Assembly (NCBI RefSeq): GCF_030733205.1
Contig: NZ_JASHJL010000019.1
Span: forward strand, 31,456-95,455
Source: Mameliella sp. MMSF_3455
Lineage (GTDB): Bacteria; Pseudomonadota; Alphaproteobacteria; Rhodobacterales; Rhodobacteraceae
Length of the DNA: 64,000 bases
Direction: 5' to 3'
Of the stretch, positions 25,332 to 33,568 are shown piece after piece. The notes beneath the pieces were generated by a model. It worked only from the letters and a program-made list of their open reading frames with translations. It was not told the origin of the DNA and made no database searches. How positions within the stretch are numbered: the first letter of the stretch is position 1; each line of letters starts with the position of its first letter. The position numbers and the translations under genes were made by a program.

Positions 25332-26146
25332 GCGGTACGTTGCGCGGCCTGCTCCTCGCGCCGGCGCTGGACCGCGGCACGTTTCGACACCAGCGAGGCA
25401 GTGATGACCCCCACGGTCACGATGCCGATGAGCAGGGTGGAAAGCGCGTTGATTTCCGGCGAAACCCCCAGACGGACGGCGGAGAAGACCTTGATCGGCA
25501 GGGTCGTTGCGCCCGGCCCTGTGGTAAAGCTGGCGATCACAAGGTCGTCCAGCGACAGGGTGAAGGCCAGCAGCCAGCCGGAAATCACGGCAGGCGCGAT
25601 GATCGGCAGTGTGATCAGAGTAAAGCTTTCGAAGGGCGAGGCGCCAAGGTCCAGCGCCGCCTCTTCCAGCGCCTGGTCAAAGGTGCTGAGCCGCGACGAG
25701 ACCACGACCGAGACGTAGCACATGGAAAATGTCGTATGTGCCAGCACCACGGTCAGCACGCCCCGATCCAGCCCGATGCCGATGAACAGCAGCAAGAGGG
25801 ACAGACCGGTGATGACCTCCGGCATGACAAGCGGCGCGTAGATCATGCCTGAAAACAGCGTCCGGCCCGGGAAACGGCCCGCGCGGATCATCACGTAGGC
25901 CGCCATCGTGCCCAGCACCGTGGCGATGGTCGAGGAAAAGAAGGCAACCTTGAGCGTGACCCAGGCGGCGTCGAGGAATTCCTCGTTCTGCAGCAGTTCG
26001 CCGTACCACTTGGTCGAGAAGCCCGCCCAGACCGTCACCAGCCGGCTTTCGTTGAAGGAATAGACCACAAGCAGGATCATCGGCAGGTAGAGAAAGGCAA
26101 AGCCGAGGGTCAGGGAAGTGGCGTTGAACCAGCTGAAACGTCTCAT
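25328..26146 (-). CDS. potI: Polyamine ABC transporter permease (PotI/PotC type)
   Basis: A 272-residue permease with six hydrophobic segments. The cytoplasmic EAA loop (EEAALDLGASPFESFTLITL, near residue 155) contacts the ATPase. It starts MRRFSWFNATSLTLGFAFLY; the ATG at 26146 overlaps the potH stop (ATGA). The frame continues far upstream, but that part lies over potH. It forms the membrane channel with PotH for putrescine-type polyamines. Confidence 0.9.
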   Translation of the reverse strand: MRRFSWFNATSLTLGFAFLYLPMILLVVYSFNESRLVTVWAGFSTKWYGELLQNEEFLDAAWVTLKVAFFSSTIATVLGTMAAYVMIRAGRFPGRTLFSGMIYAPLVMPEVITGLSLLLLFIGIGLDRGVLTVVLAHTTFSMCYVSVVVSSRLSTFDQALEEAALDLGASPFESFTLITLPIIAPAVISGWLLAFTLSLDDLVIASFTTGPGATTLPIKVFSAVRLGVSPEINALSTLLIGIVTVGVITASLVSKRAAVQRRREEQAAQRTA

Positions 26147-27036
26147 CGTCCCGCCTCCCGCGCCTTTTCCTCGGACCGCTGGAACAGCACGATCGGGATG
26201 ATCAGTATCAGCAGCAGGACCACCGCCACGGCGCTTGCCACCGGCCAGTCGCGGTTGGAGAAGAACTCTTCCCACAGGACCTTGCCGATCATCAGGGTAT
26301 CCGACCCGCCCAGAAGCGAGGGAATGACGAATTCGCCGATCGAGGGGATGAAGACCAGGAAACAGCCTGCCACGATACCGTTGCGCGACAGCGGGATCGT
26401 CACCAGCCAGAAGGCGGCGAGCCGGGACGAGCCCAGGTCCTCTGCCGCCTCCAGCAGGCTTTCGTCCATCTTCTCCAGTGCCGAGTAGATCGGCAGGATC
26501 ATGAAGGGCAGGTAGGTGTAGACGATACCGATGTAGACGGCGGTGTTTGTATTGAGGATCGTCAGCGGTTCGCCGATCAGGCCGATCCCCATCAGGAACT
26601 GGTTGAGTACGCCCTCGGTCGACAGGATGCCGATCCAGGAATAGACCCGGATCAGGAAACTGGTCCAGAACGGCAGGATCACCAGCATCAGCAGCGTCGG
26701 GCGCCATTCCTGCGGCGCGCGGGCCATGCCGTAGGCGATCGGATAGCCCACCAGAAGGGTGCAGAGCGTGGCGACGGCGGCGATGCGGACAGAGCTGAGA
26801 TAGGCCTTCCAGTAGAGATCGTCGGTGGTCAGGAAGGTGAAGTTTTCCAGATCCAGCCCGGTAAAGAAGGCCCGTATTCCCGCCCAGCCTTCGTTCAGGT
26901 CCAACTGCGGTGCGTAGGGCGGCCGGGCCAGCGCGATGTCCGAAAGAGAGATCTTCAGGACGATGATGAAGGGCACCAGAAAAAGGGCCAGCAGCCAGAG
27001 GTAGGGAACGGCGATCAGGACGGCGCGGCGCATCAT
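26143..27036 (-). CDS. potH: Polyamine ABC transporter permease (PotH/PotB type)
   Basis: A 297-residue inner-membrane permease with six hydrophobic segments and an EAA loop (LEAAEDLGSSRLAAFWLVTI, near residue 190). A large periplasmic loop between the first two helices is typical of PotH/PotB. The ATG at 27036 overlaps the stop of the ATPase gene (ATGA), as expected for tightly coupled subunits. Confidence 0.9.
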   Translation of the reverse strand: MMRRAVLIAVPYLWLLALFLVPFIIVLKISLSDIALARPPYAPQLDLNEGWAGIRAFFTGLDLENFTFLTTDDLYWKAYLSSVRIAAVATLCTLLVGYPIAYGMARAPQEWRPTLLMLVILPFWTSFLIRVYSWIGILSTEGVLNQFLMGIGLIGEPLTILNTNTAVYIGIVYTYLPFMILPIYSALEKMDESLLEAAEDLGSSRLAAFWLVTIPLSRNGIVAGCFLVFIPSIGEFVIPSLLGGSDTLMIGKVLWEEFFSNRDWPVASAVAVVLLLILIIPIVLFQRSEEKAREAGR

Positions 27037-28436
27037 TCGTCCTTCAGGACAACGCCGGCGGTGGCGGTGAAGCTCAGCCAGACCTCGTCTTCCCAGGTGA
27101 TGTCACGTCGCGCAATGCGGCGGGTGTTGGCGGCCTGCGCCTTGACCATCACGCCGCCCTCGATCTCGACATGGTAGGTCGAGATATTGCCGAGGTAGGC
27201 GATGTCGATGACCTTGCCTTTCAGCGTGTTGGGCGCGTCGGGACGGGTCTTGGCGATGCCCAGCTTTTCCGGGCGCAGCGCAAGGACGACCTTTTCGCCG
27301 TCCAGCACGGGATCGCCGTTTGCGGCGATGATCGCCGCCTGGCCTGTGGACCAGTCGATTTCCAGCCCGCCGGGTGGAATGTCCTGCGGCCGGGGTGGGG
27401 CGGCCGGTGTCTGTGGGGCTGCGGCCCTGGGCGCCTCGGCGGCACTGGGCGGCGGCAGGCGGCGGGGTTCATCCTCGATCCACTTGCCGAAGATCGGGCT
27501 GAGCAGCTTGTCATGCAGGGCGCGGCCAAGCGTGTTGGGCTGCGGTCCTGTGCGTTCGGCGATGGAGGCAGAGGTGCTGGCCGTCGCCTTGGGGGGGGCC
27601 GGTTTCGTTTCCGGTGTGGGCTCGACGGCTGCTTCGGGCGGGCTGTCCGCGGGCCGTGCCCGCGCCGTGCCGCGGATCAGGTTCACGTCACCGATGAAAT
27701 CCGCGACGTAGACCGAATTCGGCGCTTCGTAGATCACGTCGGGTGTCGCCACCTGCACGATGCGGCCCTCGTCCATCACCGCGACCCGGCTGGCCACGGT
27801 CATCGCCTCTTCCTGGTCATGGGTGACGATGATGAAGGTGGTGCCGGTCTTTTCCTGGATATCCATCAGCTCGAACTGCGTTTCCTCGCGCAGTTTCTTG
27901 TCGAGCGCGCCCAGAGGTTCGTCGAGCAGCAGGAGTTTCGGCGCCTTGGCGAGGCTGCGGGCAAGCGCCACGCGCTGGCGCTGGCCGCCGGAAATCTGGT
28001 GCGGCTTGCGTTGGGCAAAGCGGTCGAGCCGCGTCAGGCGCAGCATTTCCTTTACCCGTGCGTGGATTTCGTCCTTGGGCTTTTTCTCGCGGCGCAGGCC
28101 GAACGCGATGTTGTCGTAGACCGACAGATGCGGGAACAGGGCGTAGCTCTGGAACATCATGTTCACGGCGCGCTTGTTCGGGGGAACATGGCCGATATCG
28201 ACGCCGTTCAGCAGGATCTGACCCTCGGTCGGTTCCTCGAACCCGGCCAGCATGCGCATCAGGGTTGTCTTGCCGCAGCCCGACGGCCCGAGCAGGGCAA
28301 AGAATTCGCGTTCGTAGATGTTCTGGGTGAGGTCGTCGATGGCGGTGAAATCGCCGAAACGCTTGGTCACGCCCTTGAACTGGATGAGAGGTTTCGCCTC
28401 TGGATCATTCCAGGGGGCAAAGACGGAGTCGGCCAT
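27033..28436 (-). CDS. potG: Polyamine ABC transporter ATP-binding protein with a long proline/alanine-rich insert
   Basis: The 467-residue ATPase has Walker A GPSGCGKT (50-57), signature ISGGQRQR (148-155), Walker B LLLLDEP (168-174) and H-loop His206. It energises putrescine-type uptake with PotH/PotI. Homologues are about 370-380 residues long. The excess is mostly a low-complexity segment at about 257-356, rich in Pro, Ala and Glu, lying between the ATPase domain and the C-terminal TOBE-like regulatory domain (RPEKLGIAK to the end). The reading frame is intact, so this is an in-frame insert, not a frameshift. Confidence 0.9.
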   Translation of the reverse strand: MADSVFAPWNDPEAKPLIQFKGVTKRFGDFTAIDDLTQNIYEREFFALLGPSGCGKTTLMRMLAGFEEPTEGQILLNGVDIGHVPPNKRAVNMMFQSYALFPHLSVYDNIAFGLRREKKPKDEIHARVKEMLRLTRLDRFAQRKPHQISGGQRQRVALARSLAKAPKLLLLDEPLGALDKKLREETQFELMDIQEKTGTTFIIVTHDQEEAMTVASRVAVMDEGRIVQVATPDVIYEAPNSVYVADFIGDVNLIRGTARARPADSPPEAAVEPTPETKPAPPKATASTSASIAERTGPQPNTLGRALHDKLLSPIFGKWIEDEPRRLPPPSAAEAPRAAAPQTPAAPPRPQDIPPGGLEIDWSTGQAAIIAANGDPVLDGEKVVLALRPEKLGIAKTRPDAPNTLKGKVIDIAYLGNISTYHVEIEGGVMVKAQAANTRRIARRDITWEDEVWLSFTATAGVVLKDE

Positions 28437-28457
28437 GATTAGTCACCACGCAGAAGG

Positions 28458-28484
28458 CGGACCGCGCCCTTGGGACGCGGTCCG
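28458..28484 (-). other. Intercistronic hairpin between potF and potG
   Basis: CGGACCGCG (28458-28466) and CGCGGTCCG (28476-28484) form a perfect 9-bp stem with a 9-base loop, 9 bases after the potF stop. No T-run follows in the direction of transcription. Such hairpins often protect the binding-protein message so that it outnumbers the membrane subunits. That role is inferred. Confidence 0.55.
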
Positions 28485-28493
28485 GATTTGGGC

Positions 28494-29579
28494 TCAGGTG
28501 CCCGATTTGATCTTGGTCCACAGGCGCGTCACGGTACGTTGCACGCGCGGCGGATAGGGCGTGGTGGTAAAGGTGTTGTCCAGCGCCGCGGCATCCGGGT
28601 AGATCGCCGGGTCGCCGATCACGTCCTCGGCCAGGTATTCCTGCGCGGCCTTGTTGCCGTTGGCGTAGTAGACGTAGTTCGACGCCGCCGCCATGTTCTG
28701 CGCATCCATGATGAAGTTCAGGAAGGCATGGGCGCCCTCGGGGTTCGGAGCATCGACCGGGATGGCCATCTGGTCGAACCACATTTGCGCGCCCTCGTCC
28801 GGGGCGTAATAGCTGACCGTGACGCCATTGTCGGCTTCGGCTGCGCGGTCGCGCGCCTGCAGCACGTCACCCGACCAGCCCACGGCCACGCAGATGTCGC
28901 CGTTGGCCAGCGCGTTGATGTATTCCGAGCTGTGGAACTTCTGGATGTAGGGGCGGATCGGCATCAGCACCTCTTCGGCGCGGGCGATCACGTCCGGGTC
29001 ATGGCTGTCGGGATCCTCGCCGAGGTAGTTCAGCGCAGCCGGGATCATCTCTGCCGGGGCATCCAGCATGTGGATGCCGCATTCCGCCAGCTTTTCCGCG
29101 TTCTCGGGCTTGAAGATCAGGTCCCAGGAGGTGACGGGCGCGTCCTCGCCCAGGATTTCCTTGACCTTGGGTTCGTTCACGCCAAGACCGGTGGTGCCCC
29201 ACATGTAGTTGATGGCGTATTCATTTCCGGGGTCGTACTTGGCCGTCCGGTCCGAGATCACGTCCCACATGTTGTCGATGTTGGGCAGCTTGGACTTGTC
29301 CAGTTTCTGGAAAGCGCCGGCCATGATCTGGCGCTGCAGGAAGGTGCCGGTGGGCACCACCACGTCGTAGCCCGAGCCGCCGGCGAGCATCTTTGTTTCC
29401 AGAACCTCGTTGCTGTCGAAGACGTCGTAGACCAGCTCATAGCCGGTTTCCTGCTCGAATTTCTCCAGCAGGCTCTCGTCGATGTAGTCAGACCAGTTGT
29501 AGACGCGCACCTCCTCGGCGGAAGCCATGCCGGCCGCCAGCGCAAGGGACGCCATCATCGTCACAAGTGTCTTGGTCAT
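28494..29579 (-). CDS. potF: Polyamine ABC transporter periplasmic binding protein
   Basis: A 361-residue type 2 solute-binding protein with a signal peptide (cleavage near MASA, residue 21). The mature start EEVRVYNWSDYIDESLL is typical of PotD/PotF proteins, where the Trp and Asp help bind polyamine. GGGAGA precedes the ATG. It is the first gene of the operon potF-potG-potH-potI-oxidase. Its upstream region contains an AAATTTTGATCATAA element shared with the aminotransferase promoter across the divergent regulator. Confidence 0.92.
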   Translation of the reverse strand: MTKTLVTMMASLALAAGMASAEEVRVYNWSDYIDESLLEKFEQETGYELVYDVFDSNEVLETKMLAGGSGYDVVVPTGTFLQRQIMAGAFQKLDKSKLPNIDNMWDVISDRTAKYDPGNEYAINYMWGTTGLGVNEPKVKEILGEDAPVTSWDLIFKPENAEKLAECGIHMLDAPAEMIPAALNYLGEDPDSHDPDVIARAEEVLMPIRPYIQKFHSSEYINALANGDICVAVGWSGDVLQARDRAAEADNGVTVSYYAPDEGAQMWFDQMAIPVDAPNPEGAHAFLNFIMDAQNMAAASNYVYYANGNKAAQEYLAEDVIGDPAIYPDAAALDNTFTTTPYPPRVQRTVTRLWTKIKSGT

Positions 29580-29624
29580 GTTATTCTCCCGGTTGGTGGC
29601 GGGGGTCTTACGCGCCCCGTCCCC

Positions 29625-29659
29625 AAATTTTGATCATAAGTTGCGCTGTGGTGCAACTT
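29625..29659. promoter_or_regulatory. potF/gntR upstream region: GATCA element and inverted repeat
   Basis: AAATTTTGATCATAA (29625-29639) overlaps a minus-strand -10-like TATGAT. The overlapping inverted repeat AAGTTGC (29638-29644)/GCAACTT (29653-29659) has an 8-base spacer. These lie between divergent potF and the GntR gene, where an operator is expected. Confidence 0.45.
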
Positions 29660-29729
29660 CGGCGATGTTTCCACGGCCTGCTGTCCTGCGCAAGGGATGG
29701 CGGAAACGGTATGCCCCGGGGGGACGGCG

Positions 29730-30392
29730 ATGGCGGAAAATGCGGCAGAGGCGCGAACGCAGGCGGGGATGCCGGCGCATGAACAGGTGTACCGCAGTCT
29801 GCGGGACGCGGTGCTGTTCGGAGTGTTGGCGCCGGGAGAGCCGGTGACGATCCAGGGGCTTGTGGAGCGGCTTGGGGCGGGGATGACGCCGGTGCGTGAG
29901 GCGATCCGGCGGTTGACGGCCGAGGGGGCGTTGCAGGCGCTGGGGAACCGGCGGATCGAGGTGCCGGTGCTGGGGGCGGCGGCGGTAGAGGAACTGACCG
30001 AGGCGCGTCTGGCGCTGGAGCCGCGGCTGGCGGTGCGGGCGGCGGAGCGGGCGGCTCCGGAGGACGTGGCGCGGCTGGTGGAGATCGATGCGCGGCTGGA
30101 CCGGGCGATCCTGCGGGGCGACATCGAGGGTTACCTGCGCGAGAATCATGCCTTTCATTCCGTGTTGAACGATACCGCCGAGGCGCCGGTGATGAAGGCG
30201 CTGACAGAGTCGCTCTGGCTGCGGTTCGGGCCGTCGCTGCGGGTGGTCTGCGGCCAGATGGGCACGCGCCACCTGCCGGATTGCCACAAGGACCTGGTGC
30301 GTGCACTGGAGGCGCGGGACGGCGCGGCGGCGGTTCGGGCGATCGAGCAGGACGTGGCGCAGGGGATGGAAATGATCCTGCAGAGCCTTTGA
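29730..30392 (+). CDS. GntR family transcriptional regulator (FadR/FCD subfamily)
   Basis: A 220-residue regulator. The winged helix (VYRSLRDAVLFGVLAPGEPV to GMTPVREAIRRLTAEGAL) is followed by an all-helical FCD ligand domain with the metal-binding pattern of Asp/His residues (ENHAFHSVLN, CHKDLVRALEARD). It is placed between the potF operon and the SpuC-like gene, so polyamines or their breakdown products are the likely ligands. An upstream ATG at 29697 in the same frame is possible, but its spacing to a Shine-Dalgarno is poor. Confidence 0.85.
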   Translation: MAENAAEARTQAGMPAHEQVYRSLRDAVLFGVLAPGEPVTIQGLVERLGAGMTPVREAIRRLTAEGALQALGNRRIEVPVLGAAAVEELTEARLALEPRLAVRAAERAAPEDVARLVEIDARLDRAILRGDIEGYLRENHAFHSVLNDTAEAPVMKALTESLWLRFGPSLRVVCGQMGTRHLPDCHKDLVRALEARDGAAAVRAIEQDVAQGMEMILQSL

Positions 30393-30496
30393 GCGGGCGC
30401 GCCGTTCGGAGGCGGCTGCTCGGGGTGCGGACCGGCCCGCCCACCGTCTAGAAAGGCGTTGTGCGGCCGCGGAAACTGAACTGGTCAGTCTGTACG

Positions 30497-30508
30497 TTTT
30501 GTACAAAA
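30497..30508. promoter_or_regulatory. Palindromic operator candidate A
   Basis: TTTTGTACAAAA is a perfect 12-bp palindrome. With its flanks it extends to a near-symmetrical 22-mer (30492-30513) carrying GTAC at both ends. It is a candidate site for the adjacent GntR regulator. Confidence 0.55.
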
Positions 30509-30526
30509 TGTACGCCGTTTTCAGCA

Positions 30527-30537
30527 TTTTGTACAAA
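30527..30537. promoter_or_regulatory. Palindromic operator candidate B
   Basis: TTTTGTACAAA repeats candidate A with its centre 30 bases downstream, about three helical turns, so both sites would face the same side of the helix. Confidence 0.5.
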
Positions 30538-30727
30538 CCGGTAGGGGATCGTTAACCTTGCCTGGCCGGGGGTCGCGCGCGGCATGGAGGGGCGTGGTTG
30601 GTGACCTTTGCCGCGCAAAGGCACCCTTGTCGCTGGCCGCGCAAGACGGGGCTTGCGCGGCGTGATTCGATTGACTTCCGGAAATTTGATCATATTCTGC
30701 GCCCCAACCCAATTCCGGAGGCCGCGC

Positions 30728-32128
30728 ATGACCCTGCTTACCCCCAATTCGCCCACCGCAGACCTGCAGGCGCTGGACGCCGCGCATCACCTGCATCCCT
30801 TCACCCACGGTGCCGGGCTGGCCGAAAAGGGCGCGCGGATCGTGACCCGGGCCGAGGGCTGCTGGCTGACCGACAGCGACGGCAACCGCATCCTGGACGG
30901 GATGGCGGGCCTGTGGTGCGTGAACATCGGCTATGGCCGCAGCGAACTGGCCGATGCGGCGCAGCGCCAGATGCTGGAACTGCCCTTTTACAACACCTTC
31001 TTCCAGACCTCGCATGTGCCGGCGCTGAACCTGGCGGCGAAGCTGGCCGAACTGGCGCCGGGCGACCTGAACCACGTCTTTTTTGCCTCTTCGGGGTCGG
31101 AAGCGAACGACACGAACCTGCGGCTGGTGCGGACCTACTGGCAGGAGAAGGGCCAGCCTGAACGCCAGGTGGTGATCTCTCGCTGGAATGCCTACCACGG
31201 GTCGTCGGTGGGGTCGGGCAGCCTTGGCGGCATGAAGGGGATGCACGCGCAGGGCGGAATGCCGATCGCCGATATCCACCATATCGACCAGCCCAACTGG
31301 TGGAGCGAAGGCGGCTATGCCACGCCCGAGGCATTCGGCCTTGAGCGCGCGCAGGCGCTGGAAACCGCGATCCTTGAAATCGGCCCCGAGAAGGTCGCCG
31401 CCTTCATCGCCGAGCCGATCCAGGGGGCCGGCGGTGTCATCGTCCCGCCCGAGACCTACTGGCCCGAGATCCAGCGCATCGCCCGGAAATACGGCATCCT
31501 GCTGATCGTGGACGAGGTGATCTGCGGCTTTGGCCGCACCGGCAACTGGTTCGGCAGCCAGACCTACGACATCCAGCCGGACATCATGACCGTCGCCAAG
31601 GGCCTGTCGTCGGGTTATCAGCCGATCGGGGCCTCGATCGTCACCGACGAGGTTGCCAAGGTGATCGAGAACACCGAGTTCAACCACGGCTATACCTATT
31701 CCGGCCACCCGGTCGCCTGTGCCGTGGCGCTGGAAAACCTGCGCATCCTCGAAGAAGAGGGGATCGTCGACCGCGTGCGGGACGAAACCGGCCCCTATCT
31801 GAAGGAACGCTTCGAAAGCCTTGGGGATCACCCGCTGGTGGGCGAGGTCAAGATCGTCGGCATGATGGGCAGCCTTGCCCTGACCCCGGACAAGGCCACG
31901 CGCGCACCCTTTGCCGAGCCGGGGACCGCCGGGCTGATCTGCCGCGAGCGCTGTTTCGCCAACAACCTGATCATGCGGCATGTCTATGACCGCATGGTGA
32001 TCTCTCCGCCGCTGGTGATTTCGAAGGATGAGATCGACACGCTGGTGGAGCGGGCGCGCAAGAGCCTGGACGAGGCGCTGGAACAGCTGAAGGCCGAAGG
32101 GCACATGGACATCGCGCAGGCGGGGTGA
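30728..32128 (+). CDS. Class III aminotransferase, putrescine-pyruvate aminotransferase-like
   Basis: A 466-residue PLP enzyme of the class III aminotransferase family. The family signature with the Asp of LLIVDEVICGFGRTGNWFG and the PLP-lysine region MTVAKGLSSGYQPIGA are both clear. The N-terminal HHLHPFTHG is typical of the SpuC/omega-aminotransferase group, which moves the amino group of putrescine or similar amines to pyruvate. Its place next to pot genes and a PuuB-like oxidase supports polyamine catabolism. CCGGAGG precedes the ATG; the open frame upstream is not used. Confidence 0.88.
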   Translation: MTLLTPNSPTADLQALDAAHHLHPFTHGAGLAEKGARIVTRAEGCWLTDSDGNRILDGMAGLWCVNIGYGRSELADAAQRQMLELPFYNTFFQTSHVPALNLAAKLAELAPGDLNHVFFASSGSEANDTNLRLVRTYWQEKGQPERQVVISRWNAYHGSSVGSGSLGGMKGMHAQGGMPIADIHHIDQPNWWSEGGYATPEAFGLERAQALETAILEIGPEKVAAFIAEPIQGAGGVIVPPETYWPEIQRIARKYGILLIVDEVICGFGRTGNWFGSQTYDIQPDIMTVAKGLSSGYQPIGASIVTDEVAKVIENTEFNHGYTYSGHPVACAVALENLRILEEEGIVDRVRDETGPYLKERFESLGDHPLVGEVKIVGMMGSLALTPDKATRAPFAEPGTAGLICRERCFANNLIMRHVYDRMVISPPLVISKDEIDTLVERARKSLDEALEQLKAEGHMDIAQAG

Positions 32129-32164
32129 ACCCCGGCCTGTCCGAGCGGTACGGGCTGCTTTCGC

Positions 32165-32890
32165 TCAGCGCTTGATCCAGACCTTGGCCGTCTCGAATTC
32201 GTCGGCGGTGAAGAACCGGGTGTCTGCGCCGCTGAGCGTGCGCAGCGCCCGTTCGCCCAGTCTTTGCCAGGCGGCGTTTCCGACAATCGCGGCGCGGTCG
32301 ATCAGGCGGTAATGGTCGCGCACCACCTTGAGGTGTTCAAACAGCGCGCCCAGCCCCTGCCAGCCGTCAAAGTCGCGCGTGTCGATCAGCAGGCGAAAGC
32401 GGTCGTTGGCGCGGATGAAGGCATCCAGATCGTCGGATTCCGCGTCATAGATCGAACTGTCGAGTTGGCCGCGCAACTGGACGTGCAAGACGCCATCGCC
32501 GAGATCGGTCTGGTGAATGGCGCCCAGGGATTCGGACATCCAGCGCCGGGCCTCCTCGGATTCGTCGGGCGGAAAGACCCGGACCGGGCAGGGCATCAGC
32601 ACCGACAGGCCGGTGACGGCGCGGCGAATCCAGGGCCTGTCCGTCACCACCGCCAGCCGGTCGAAGCCGCGCCAGTGGCGCAATCCCATGCGCGCGTCGT
32701 CGAACAGGGCGCCAAGGGTGAAATCCTCGAAATCCGGGCCAAAGATTACGAGGACGCGAATCCTCTCGTGGTCCTCGATGGCGGTCTCCAGCGCGGGGAC
32801 AAGGATCTGTTCATAGTCCTTGTCGCTGACGACGCCGGAGACATGCACCTCGTAGAGACCGGGGTGGCCGGTGGTCTTTACCTTGATCAT
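32165..32890 (-). CDS. Tandem SpoIIAA-like (STAS-related) protein
   Basis: A 241-residue cytoplasmic protein made of two SpoIIAA-like domains. The first is about residues 1-120 (LYEVHVSGVVSDKDYEQILVP and RIRVLVIFG to PVRVFPPDESEEARRWM). The second is about 128-241 (LHVQLRGQLDSSIY and RFRLLIDTRDFDGWQG to DTRFFTADEFETAKVWI). Both keep the same order of strands and the F-F/E-A-W ending. SpoIIAA-like proteins are STAS relatives and may bind lipids or regulate partners; the exact role is unknown. GGAGG precedes the ATG. It follows the rhodanese gene by 79 bases on the same strand. Confidence 0.82.
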   Translation of the reverse strand: MIKVKTTGHPGLYEVHVSGVVSDKDYEQILVPALETAIEDHERIRVLVIFGPDFEDFTLGALFDDARMGLRHWRGFDRLAVVTDRPWIRRAVTGLSVLMPCPVRVFPPDESEEARRWMSESLGAIHQTDLGDGVLHVQLRGQLDSSIYDAESDDLDAFIRANDRFRLLIDTRDFDGWQGLGALFEHLKVVRDHYRLIDRAAIVGNAAWQRLGERALRTLSGADTRFFTADEFETAKVWIKR

Positions 32891-32969
32891 GGCATCCTCC
32901 GTAGCTTGTGTGGCAGCAGTCGGGGGCGCTGCGTGGCCGGCGTCCTGACGCAGGTCACGGCGGGGGGGA

Positions 32970-33347
32970 TCAGGCGGTGACGCGCTGCGGGGCGCCGGTG
33001 GCCATGTTGGTGCCGACGTAGGGTTGTTTCGCGGCCTTCCAGGCGGCAAACCCGCCGTCCATATGGGCAATGGTCTTTATCCCGGCGTCGAGGGCCGCGC
33101 GCGCGACGCGTTCCGACCGCACGCCGGAGCCGCAGTGAAAGACGATCCGCTTGTCCGACTGGCCGGGCAGGGCGTCGGGCTTGAAGAAGGCCATCGGCAT
33201 CAGCAGCGCGCCTTCGATGTGTTCGAACATGTATTCCTGCGGGGTGCGCACGTCGATCACCACGATCGACCTGTCGGCAATCCCCTTGGCGACCTCTTCG
33301 ACGGTCCACGTCTCGAAGGTGGCGTCCCCCACGGTTTCGGTTTTCAT
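32970..33347 (-). CDS. Rhodanese-like sulfurtransferase domain protein
   Basis: A 125-residue single-domain rhodanese. The catalytic Cys sits in the loop VFHCGSGVRSE (near residue 80), with the usual IDVRTPQEY and HIEGALLMP motifs before it and MDGGFAAWKA after it. It carries or transfers persulfide sulfur in the cytoplasm. AGGAGACAGG precedes the ATG at 33347; the frame continues upstream into non-coding DNA. It is likely in one transcript with the tandem SpoIIAA-like gene. Confidence 0.9.
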   Translation of the reverse strand: MKTETVGDATFETWTVEEVAKGIADRSIVVIDVRTPQEYMFEHIEGALLMPMAFFKPDALPGQSDKRIVFHCGSGVRSERVARAALDAGIKTIAHMDGGFAAWKAAKQPYVGTNMATGAPQRVTA

Positions 33348-33568
33348 TTCCTGTCTCCTCGGCGGCTGCTGTTTGGCGCGCGGGCGGTCAGGCGCGCTGC
33401 GCCCTGCCTCGACATTCAGATAGTCGAATATCAGCGCGTTGCAACCGGGGAGACTGTGGGGACTGGTCTGCGGGAGGGCGGGCAATCGTGCCGCCGTCCG
33501 GGTGATCCGGCCGCGCAAGGGGTGGCCTGGATCGGTCTGGCCCCGGCCCGCCGCCGGGGCACCAGCTG

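Larger units (their letters stand above)
30393..30727 (+). promoter_or_regulatory. Regulatory region between gntR and the SpuC-like gene
   Basis: This 335-base gap contains no convincing gene. It holds two TTTTGTACAAA palindromes (30497-30508 and 30527-30537) whose centres are exactly 30 bases apart. Further on is a promoter with TTGACT (30671-30676) and TATTCT (30693-30698), 16 bases apart. An AAATTTGATCATATT element (30682-30696) overlaps the spacer and -10, and CCGGAGG precedes the ATG at 30728. GntR/FCD proteins bind short GTAC-centred palindromes, so the neighbouring regulator is the best candidate. Confidence 0.55.
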
